A stretch of DNA of 64,000 nucleotides, from the NCBI GenBank assembly GCA_023392125.1, contig JAEVZS010000031.1, forward strand, positions 38,296 through 102,295, given 5' to 3'. Of the stretch, positions 46,401 to 54,100 are shown in pieces (position 1 is the stretch's first letter; each line of letters opens with the position of its first letter). The DNA comes from Bacteroidota bacterium. Its GTDB lineage: Bacteria > Bacteroidota > Bacteroidia > Cytophagales > Cytophagaceae. The translations under genes were made by a program, and so were the position numbers. Under the pieces are notes generated by a model, which saw only the letters and a program-made list of their open reading frames with translations, ran no database searches and was not told where the DNA came from.

Positions 46401-46540
46401 AAATACGATTAAGCGAACGACTTCACAGCCTGGTTCAGGTAATGAATCACTTAAAGAATGTCTATCCTCCGGCAAGTCTCCACGATTGCAGAGATGGCAA
46501 TGACGAAAACAGAGTATATCTCAACCGAACGATTATTTAA
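43490..46540 (+). CDS. eCIS second baseplate wedge protein (Pvc12-like)
   Basis: A 1016-residue protein starting MRESITIDKNPELPQSMDYHFLKKKGLEYI. The stretch WTDYNKHDPGITQLEALCYAITDLGYRS is the typical N-terminal signature of Pvc12-like/gp7-like wedge proteins (W..Y..HDPG..). Downstream is helical and beta-mixed; the C-terminus has SEKIHIVEHLLLRPRN. A CLSANCGLCG motif near residue 890 has closely spaced cysteines of unknown role. Together with the preceding protein it should form the heterotrimeric wedge. Confidence 0.9.
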   Translation: MRESITIDKNPELPQSMDYHFLKKKGLEYIRQLGSSLWTDYNKHDPGITQLEALCYAITDLGYRSSLDIRDLLQEPGPDNYNPRQQAFFTAREILTTNPYTPDDFRKLLIDVNGVKNAWLRCRTQPDALTRLYADCKESILKYTSEEHEILIKGLYDIRIEFDDEERSGNLNSGKIKHNFSFSTGDQFTQAETELRLPSWYAIENNRSVYQEIRQPQSTLVETQVMFISGNKGDNTDIPQSELGRALRRPLYVTLQIKFRPDSTQNNVSTLLLEDIPITIWFESSEDRKNIALEDIKAALADHSPSGILGRYLTKIKRADEIMSEVRAVLQRHRNLCEDFHSISSVQVQDIAICADIEVEPAADIEKIVATIYFRADQYFSPEPEFYSLRQLLDQGKTTEEIFDGPALNNGFLLDEQLEKTSLKTAVYTSDIINLIMDIPGVVSVKNFVFKQYNEEGIHVASHSWQMPVPENFQPRLYMEGSKLLIFKNGLTFLPDTSELLDTLQVLKGRYSRPQFSETLSDLPVPQGTAFDLPDYQPVQYTLPQTYGIGRQGLPANASEQRKAQAKQLQAYLYFFEQLLVNYLSQLSHIKDLFALDPDIRQTYYSHFLSDQTIRGLESDADSGGPGLYDGLDEAGLQSLSEDQHQFFDRRNRFLDHIMARFGESFSEYALMMYSYRNHQAIASEKLIHNKISFLQDLPFMSAARGRAFNYKQPFDTINNQHVSGLTIRIQRLLGFNNLAEHFELFEENDTDGVYHELRWRLKDSKGKIYLSSSTRYNNPAYQEAVKLAQLEIDQVKKYFVYQERYDIRKHKKWVLNLTDETGEIIATRKQHFDKEEDAAAARDELIAFAQEISLSEKIHIVEHLLLRPRNIPDAELPDGDTLLSVCLSANCGLCGEEDPYSFRMTIVLNGEDGFSNQRLEYREFAEKTIRSEVPAHLGLKICWVSKTQLLEFETAYYEWLHELSSDIPDKIRLSERLHSLVQVMNHLKNVYPPASLHDCRDGNDENRVYLNRTII

Positions 46541-46550
46541 TTTTTTAGCA

Positions 46551-49500
46551 ATGATAGCGTCCAATACGACTTTTCCACAATTTGTTCCTGATCAGCTTCT
46601 GACTTCCGGCAATCTGAACAGCCTTTTCAACTACCTGGACGAACAGGGACGAATCAGCAATGTCAACCTTACCGGCATAGGAATAATCTGTGGCCTCGAT
46701 ATAATTCTCAGCAGTGACCGGACGCAGCTCACCATCACCGGTGGTTGCGGTATTACCTCCGAAGGGTATCTGATCAATATTGCGGAAACGGTCTATACCG
46801 ATATCAGGGAATATGATGCTGTAAAACCAGTCTATTATGACCGGTTTATCAATCCGGATGACAAGACCCCCAGAATAACCGTATGGGAGCTTCTGCAGGA
46901 AGCCGTAGAAGGCGGAACGACCAAGCTTCACAGCTTCGATCTGGATGACAAAGTGGTGCTTATTTTCGCGGAACTCATACAGGAACAGAATAAAAACTGT
47001 GATCCGGACTCCTGTGACGACAAAGGCATAACCGTCACCGTAAGACCTGTTCCCCTTCTGGTATCACGCTTCGCAACGAATTATGATAGTCTGAAGGGTA
47101 TCAGCCCCCTCCCCTCTTCCAATCCATATAGCCAGTTCAGGAAAATAAAGCTGCCCAGATTCAATGTATCCAATACCTATCCGGTAAGTTCAACCGATTT
47201 GTTCCGGGCCTATATAAATGTATTCAAAACAGGTATTCTTTCCGATATCAACACCGCGTTGACACAATTGTATACTACACTGCGCCCCCGGCTGCGATCA
47301 GAGTTCCCGGCTAATCCGTTCACAGGCTTTCCTTCACGGTTCAGTTTTCTGACCAGCGAAAGCATGACACAGACAGTCCTGATCCATTGTCAGCATTTTT
47401 ACTCCATATTATCGGATATTACCGATGCCTATACAGAGCTTACCGAAGTGGCCGATGAGATACAGAGTCTCTGCAATCCGGACAGCAGTTATTTTCCCCG
47501 GCATGTGCTCCTTGGCGAAGCAGTGCCCCGGCACAATCCGGTCAGCCAGCACAGGCATTATTTTATAAGCTCCCCGGCACTGGAAGAGAACTTTCAGGTC
47601 AACCGGCTTCGCTGTCTGTTCAGACGCCTTGTACAAATGATTGATCAGATTAATCTGCCGCCTTTTGTATCTTCCGTTAGTGGTATCAGCAGCATACGGG
47701 TTACTCCGGATCACTATGGCAATTACGCACTTTCATCCAGATCCATACCATTTTACTACCGTCCGGACCCTCTTTACAAAATATGGTCCTTTGAAAAATC
47801 AATTCGCGGAAGAGAAAAAGAAAACCTCTCCTATCATGCGGCTTCATACAATGTTCCGGTCTCCAGCCAGAATGATATATTCCGTGATCCGCTCAAATAC
47901 AATCTGGAATCCCATAATTTTCTCCGTATCGAAGGACATATCGGAAAAACAATTTCCGCGGTACTCAATGAGGTCAATCACTATGTCAACCGATACCGTC
48001 TGCCGGTTAAGATCGTCGCGTTAAAAACGGGAAATCCACATATCAGCAGCATAAATGATTATATAGCCGGGCTCAACACCGGAAATCTGGAAATCAGCTA
48101 TGATATTGCCCGCAGAGAATGGGAAGGTGTGATCGGAAAAACCATTCAGTACCTCAATGCCATCAAAAAACAAGCGATTCCGTACACCGATATAAACGAG
48201 GCCGGAAGACTCGTAAAATTCATTAAAGTTCTGCAGGCCTCCAAGCAGTTTATGACAGAGGATCTCACCGACTTTGTCAGAAGATACGATGATTTCATTC
48301 CGGTTTATGAAAAGATTGAAGAAGAAGCAAAATCCCTCTCCGCCAAGCTTGAATCGCAGATAAAAACACTTGATCCTGTCAAAAACAAAAGCCGCTATAA
48401 CCTGTCGGAGGATCTGATAGACCACCTGGATGCTGTTATCTTCAGTTGTCTAAAGGGTCCATTCCGGGCGCTCTATCAGGAATTTACCAGTCGTCTGGAT
48501 GATATTTATTCCAGCATTTATTTCAAAAGTTTTGCCGAAAAACATCCCGGCATTCAGCATCGCTCCGGCGTTACCCTGGGGGGCACCTTCATTCTGGTAT
48601 ACCATGAAAACGAAATCCCGGCAAACAATTCAACACTTGGCCAAACCGTCTCCGGCATTGCCCAGCGAACAGTGATTGCCGATTTCTTTCTTCCATACAC
48701 CAGCTCAGTCGGTGGCTTCCCTGTACATATTACGATCAACGATATTCCTCCGCCACCCAACCAGGGACCGGTTGCCAATGCCGGCCCGGATCAGCAGCTC
48801 AGCTATTCGCAGCACAGCTGTCTGCTCGACGGAAGCGCTTCATCCGATCCGGACGGAGCCATTGCGGAGTATCGCTGGGAACAAGTCAGCGGGCCTGTCA
48901 AAGCATCTGTTAATAATCCGGATAGTGCGGCTACACAGGTTGAAGATCTTGTGCCGGGCAGCTATGTTTTTCAGCTTACAGTCACCGACAACAAAGGTGA
49001 TTCCAATGTGGATACGGTCACCATTACAGTAGCATTTCCGACACCGGCTGACAAGAAGTGTAAAAACCTGAACAATACTGTCATAGTACCATACTGGGAA
49101 TTTACTGATCAGGATAGCCGTGAATTCCATGACTTCATGGAGACCTATGTACACTATGACGATATTCACAGCTTTTTCCGTGAATTGCAGTATGTGGATA
49201 ACACGATTGATGAGCAGCTGAAATTCTTCACTGCGCAAAAGGTGTTTGACAAGCTAATGATTTGGATCAGCATTCTGCCTGAATACTTCTATGATAGTCA
49301 CGCGGACATAAGCCTGCGCCTGCTCAGAATTCTGACCGGACTGGCTGTGTATGTAGTTTGTATACAGGACCACGATATCACCCGGGATGAAAGTGATCTG
49401 CCCGCGATCGACTTCTTTGACAGGCTGCTTCAATTATTCTATGATTTTCAACCGGACGAAAAAATTGAAGCACATCGGCACTATCTGAGACAGATCAGGC

Positions 49501-49604
49501 AGGAACTGATTGATGCAGAAAACAGTATATCATCCTCTGCAAAACCTGAATATAAAAACCTGCTGGACAAGATCATTAACCAGTTAAACACTCTGATTGG
49601 CTAA
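46551..49604 (+). CDS. eCIS-associated large protein with PKD domain (possible fibre/peripheral baseplate subunit)
   Basis: About 1018 residues. The N-terminus (PQFVPDQLLTSGNLNSLFNYLDEQGR, then LTGIGIICGLDI) resembles proteins found after Pvc12 in Bacteroidota eCIS loci. A PKD (Ig-like) domain lies at about 731-830 (PVANAGPDQQLSYS, LDGSASSDPDG, YRWEQVSGP, YVFQLTVTDNKGDSN). PKD domains usually make protein-protein or sugar contacts on exposed proteins. It lies in the position of the Pvc13 tail fibre, but no fibre repeats are visible. I take ATG 46551, giving a 10-base gap after the previous stop; an in-frame ATG at 46494 or 46458 would overlap it. Confidence 0.7.
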   Translation: MIASNTTFPQFVPDQLLTSGNLNSLFNYLDEQGRISNVNLTGIGIICGLDIILSSDRTQLTITGGCGITSEGYLINIAETVYTDIREYDAVKPVYYDRFINPDDKTPRITVWELLQEAVEGGTTKLHSFDLDDKVVLIFAELIQEQNKNCDPDSCDDKGITVTVRPVPLLVSRFATNYDSLKGISPLPSSNPYSQFRKIKLPRFNVSNTYPVSSTDLFRAYINVFKTGILSDINTALTQLYTTLRPRLRSEFPANPFTGFPSRFSFLTSESMTQTVLIHCQHFYSILSDITDAYTELTEVADEIQSLCNPDSSYFPRHVLLGEAVPRHNPVSQHRHYFISSPALEENFQVNRLRCLFRRLVQMIDQINLPPFVSSVSGISSIRVTPDHYGNYALSSRSIPFYYRPDPLYKIWSFEKSIRGREKENLSYHAASYNVPVSSQNDIFRDPLKYNLESHNFLRIEGHIGKTISAVLNEVNHYVNRYRLPVKIVALKTGNPHISSINDYIAGLNTGNLEISYDIARREWEGVIGKTIQYLNAIKKQAIPYTDINEAGRLVKFIKVLQASKQFMTEDLTDFVRRYDDFIPVYEKIEEEAKSLSAKLESQIKTLDPVKNKSRYNLSEDLIDHLDAVIFSCLKGPFRALYQEFTSRLDDIYSSIYFKSFAEKHPGIQHRSGVTLGGTFILVYHENEIPANNSTLGQTVSGIAQRTVIADFFLPYTSSVGGFPVHITINDIPPPPNQGPVANAGPDQQLSYSQHSCLLDGSASSDPDGAIAEYRWEQVSGPVKASVNNPDSAATQVEDLVPGSYVFQLTVTDNKGDSNVDTVTITVAFPTPADKKCKNLNNTVIVPYWEFTDQDSREFHDFMETYVHYDDIHSFFRELQYVDNTIDEQLKFFTAQKVFDKLMIWISILPEYFYDSHADISLRLLRILTGLAVYVVCIQDHDITRDESDLPAIDFFDRLLQLFYDFQPDEKIEAHRHYLRQIRQELIDAENSISSSAKPEYKNLLDKIINQLNTLIG

Positions 49605-49606
49605 GC

Positions 49607-51124
49607 ATGCAGCATTATGTAAACAGCATATACCGGAATGTAGTTGATCTGCATATACAGACCAATGAGGATGGACTACACTTGCAGTCACGTATCGGAG
49701 ACTGGTACAGGGACACATTTATACCTGCCCTGGAAAAAGCGTTGCTTCCTTACGAAGATATCCCGGTAGTAATAGAAATCCCCAAGCTTTCTATCGAACT
49801 GAATATCAGCTACCGGCATGATTTCCTGGAACAGATGCTTCGGGAGATCATTGCCGGCATTACCAGCCAGATTGAGCCGGTTGTGAAGGAACAGGCAGCA
49901 AAAGCACGGAAGGAAGACACTGGCTATTCACGGCTGACCAGACTGGCATTTTATTATTTCAGACATGGATTTATGCCTTGGAACAGTCCCTGGAAATCAG
50001 CTGAAGAGTTAAAACAATCGCTGGGTAATCTTATAGACGGTTGGAACACCGAACAAACCAGCAAGCTCAGGGAGATAACGGCAAACCGTCATGCTGCCAG
50101 CCGTCTCATCAGAAGCATGCCGGAAGAAAAAATACCGGTACTGCTCTCCATACTTCTGTCTGTTCCAATGGTCAATGCAGAAAAGATATGGAAGGATATT
50201 CAGGGCTTCATCTTTCTTGTTTTATCCTACTCAGATGAGGAACTGCTCTCAACAGATGTCAGACACAAGCGGCAAGACTTTCTGATTCTCCTGCTTACTC
50301 AGGTTTCCGGCTGGACCTTAAGCAGTGCCTTACTCAGCAGTATCCGGCAAACAGTTGAATCATCCCATAAGCACAGAAAAAACCGATCTGTCAACAGACC
50401 CGATTCTTTTTCTTTATTTGTATCAGACGAATTCAGAAAAATTCAACCCGAGCTTACTGAGCTATTAATACAAACAGGCTATCTCACAGTACGAAATAGT
50501 GCAAAAGAAAGCTTCAACAATAATCATATCGATCGTATCCTCCGGAGCAAACAGCAAGATAAGCCTTCGGCCAGTGACATATCAGAAACCATGGCGAAGC
50601 AATCTGCGGAGAAAGAGCTTGATCAGGGTGTTTTCACAGACCATGCCGGCCTCATTCTGATTGCTCCTTTTCTGCCAAGGCTTTTTGACAGAGCGGGGAT
50701 AGTAAAAGGAAACAGCATTACAAATCCTGATATGGCTGTTTGCCTTCTTCACTACCTGGCTAACGGCAGCAACGGGCAGGCCGGAGACATTGAACTTCTT
50801 TTTTCCAAGATTCTTTGTGGCATCCCGGTCGATTTTTCATACGAGACCTCCCGGATCAGGCTGACTCCGGAAATAAAGTCAGAAGCAGACAATCTGCTGG
50901 AAGCAGTTATCAGTCACTGGGCTGTATTGAAGAAAACTTCAGCCGAAGGACTGAGAGAAGCTTTTCTTACCCGTTCCGGAAAAATCAGTCGGAAGCAGAA
51001 GCACTGGTTGCTGCAGGTCGAACAAAGACCTTATGACATTCTTTTACAACAGCTTCCATGGAACATCCGTATGATTCAGCTACCATGGATGCCACAGATG
51101 CTCATCACCGAATGGGCACATTAA
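49607..51124 (+). CDS. eCIS tape-measure protein (Pvc14-like)
   Basis: A 505-residue protein of the contractile-injection-system tape-measure family. The N-terminal signature HYVNSIYRNVVDLHIQTNEDG with FIPALEKALLPYED and VIEIPKLSIELN matches. The C-terminus NPDMAVCLLHYLANGSNG, then FSKILCGIPVD, WAVLKKTSAEGLREAFLTRSGKI and LPWNIRMIQLPWMPQMLITEW is highly characteristic. It sets particle length and chaperones cargo loading in related systems. It directly precedes the effector genes. Confidence 0.93.
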   Translation: MQHYVNSIYRNVVDLHIQTNEDGLHLQSRIGDWYRDTFIPALEKALLPYEDIPVVIEIPKLSIELNISYRHDFLEQMLREIIAGITSQIEPVVKEQAAKARKEDTGYSRLTRLAFYYFRHGFMPWNSPWKSAEELKQSLGNLIDGWNTEQTSKLREITANRHAASRLIRSMPEEKIPVLLSILLSVPMVNAEKIWKDIQGFIFLVLSYSDEELLSTDVRHKRQDFLILLLTQVSGWTLSSALLSSIRQTVESSHKHRKNRSVNRPDSFSLFVSDEFRKIQPELTELLIQTGYLTVRNSAKESFNNNHIDRILRSKQQDKPSASDISETMAKQSAEKELDQGVFTDHAGLILIAPFLPRLFDRAGIVKGNSITNPDMAVCLLHYLANGSNGQAGDIELLFSKILCGIPVDFSYETSRIRLTPEIKSEADNLLEAVISHWAVLKKTSAEGLREAFLTRSGKISRKQKHWLLQVEQRPYDILLQQLPWNIRMIQLPWMPQMLITEWAH

Positions 51125-51138
51125 TATAACGTAAACAC

Positions 51139-54100
51139 ATGTTTACCAAAGCCGAAAAAGCAACTTCCACCACCCAGACCGTTCATAAGAAAGAGAACGG
51201 AACTTCCTTTTTCAGGAAGGCCGGGGAAGATATGTTTTTCGGACAGCAGGAAACCCCTTCTTTTTTTACTCCTCCGGTACAGGCAAAATTAACTGTCAGC
51301 AGTCCGGACGATCCTCAGGAAAAAGAAGCAGATACTGTAGCTGAACAGGTAATGCGTATGCAGGATCCGGTCAGTATGCCAACCTCCACGCAAGAACAGC
51401 TCGACAAAGCAGCAGACGAAGAAGAGGTCCGGGATGAAGCCGGTGAGCAGGCCCCGCTTATACAGCGTTCGGTAGCTGAACAGGAAAAGCTTTCTCCCAA
51501 GTCAACGTTTCCGGATATTCATCGGTTTTTCTCCGAACCCTCATCTCATTCCGAATATGAAAACGAACGTGCCGGCTCCGCTTCATGCGCGGATTGCGGG
51601 ACCATAAATCGCAAAAGCGGTTTTCTGATACACCGGGAAAGCCGCGGCCCTCCGGCAACTACGGACATATCGTTTGAACAGACACTATCCTCCACCAAGG
51701 GGACTGGCAGTGCTTTGCCCGAACCGACCAGAAATTTCATGGAAAGCCGCTTCAATGCGGACTTCAGCAATGTCCGCATTCATACCGGGCATACAGCAGA
51801 AACAATGAGTCGCTCGATCAATGCGCAAGCCTTTACTCATGGAAGTGATATCTATTTTAACAGTGGAAAATTTTCGCCCGGATCGGGCGCCGGGCAGCTA
51901 TTGCTTGCACATGAACTTACCCATACCATCCAGCAGGGAGCCGTAACAAGCGGGCCGGCAGTCAATCGTTTGCCAATATCCCGACAGACAGCACAGCGAA
52001 AAATACAGCGCAGCGCAGGCTCCGTTCCCTCTCAGCTCGGCAATGCCGTAGAACATGCCAAAAATCTCGAAGGTAAAATCAATGCCAATAAAGAAGGCCC
52101 CGATGGTTATCGGGAGGGTTGGGAGCATCTGGTTGAGATTTTCAAATCCGCCTTTGGAGAAGATAAGCTGATCGGCTCCGGTGGCCCTTATGTGCCAGGC
52201 GGCATAGGAATCCAGGATATTAAGAAAAAACGGATCGTTCATAATCAGATGGTCGCTGTCAAAGACCGTCCGGGAATGACACAGCTGGGCAGTCGTGATG
52301 CTATGCCCAGCTGGTGCGGACTCTTTGTGTTCTGGGCGCTCAACAAAGGTGGTGCTCCTATGAAGAAATGGGAGCTTGGCGGCAGAACCATTGATCCGAA
52401 AGCAGCTTATCCTCCCGGTCATCAGCCCCGCGCGGGAGATATCGCCTACAGAGGCTCCTTCTCCCATTATGCCATCGTGGAAAGCAGTACCGGAAATACA
52501 GTGCGTACTGTCAACGGCAATACTTCCGGTAATGACAATCTGGGAGCTCAGGTACAAACCCAGGATCATCCGGTCAGCGACTGGACAGGTTTCTTTAATC
52601 CGCTGCTAATGCTCAACGGAGCATTGGGAAGCGGAGAAGGTGTTGACGGGAAATATGAAGAGGCAAAATCGCTGACTGAGCTTCAGCAGGAACTGTTTAA
52701 TGTACAAAGAAAACACTCGGAGGAAACCGAAGAGAAAGCAATAGAAACTGACCGTTCTATAGCATCAGAAGTAACTCCGGCAATTCAGACAGCCAATGAT
52801 CAGCCAGAGCTGCAGAAGCAGGAGGAAGAGAATCTGTCGGAGGAAAAAGAAGAAGCCGCCAGCACCCTGCTTCAGCGAAAAAGCGGAGAGTTACGCCACC
52901 ATGCGGCAGACAGCGAAAACGATACTTCAAAAGAAGAAGAGCCATCAACCCAGCTTTGGCTCAAAACAGCCGAAAACAACGACAGAGAAGAGCAGGAAAA
53001 TCATACTACGCATATAGACCGGCAGATCAGTCATGAGAGTCGCGGTCCCCCGGGAATGAGTCAGGCACAGCATGGCATTATCCAGCGATCCATCCTGGAC
53101 GATGCACTGGGTTTCGCGGGTTCACTGACCGATTGTATTACACTGGATCTCAATGAGGCCAAAGCTTGCGCGTTGAGAAAAGCACAGCAGGTAGCCCTTC
53201 GTATTCCCGGATACAAAGCCCTGAGAGTAGTGCTTGGCTCCGATCCGATTACAGGTGAACGGATTGATCGAAACGGTCACAATTTTATCGAAGCTGCTTT
53301 TGATATCATGCCGGGCGGTAGCCAGCTGCACCGAAAGCTCAATGAAATACACAAACTGGATGCCGCAGCTGCCTGGATCGATTTACAAATAAGCAGAATT
53401 ACCCTGCTTATATCCGGTCTCACCAGCGAGTTTACCCGGTTCTGGAACAACCTCGGCCTTACCGATCTTGGTTCCCCGCGCGCGGTTATCCGGGAAGGAG
53501 CAGGTATCGTGCTCCGGTTTATCGACAATGTCATTGACTTTGCTCTGGATGTAGCCAGCGAGCTCCTGACTATGGTCAAGGACTTTCTGCTCTCCAAAAT
53601 TACCGAATTTATCAAAGAGCGTACCCCTGCGTATCCGCTGCTTACCGTGATTCTCGGAGAGGATCCGGTCACCGGCGAGCAGGTAAGCCGTAATGGTACC
53701 AATATTCTCAACGCGTTGCTCGAACTGGGTGGAGATGCAGGCCGGGAACAGAGACGCCAGATGCAGGAGACCGGTACATTCCAGCGGGTAGCCGGATATA
53801 TTGACGAAGGCATCAGCATTTTTTCCGATACCTATCCCCGGCTTGTACAGGCCTTCCGTTCCATTTGGGATCATGTCGGCATATCCAGCCTGATGGACCC
53901 GAGGGGTACGTTCCTCGAAATTTACAACCAGTTTGCTCCTCCTATCCGCAAGGTATGGAACTTTGTCTCGGAAGTCGGCATAGTCATACTCCGGTTTATC
54001 AAAGAAGTGCTGCTACGTCGGCTTTCAGCATATGCAAGGACCGTCAGGGGCTATCCGCTGCTCACGGTATTGCTGGGTAAAGATCCGTTTACCGATGAGA

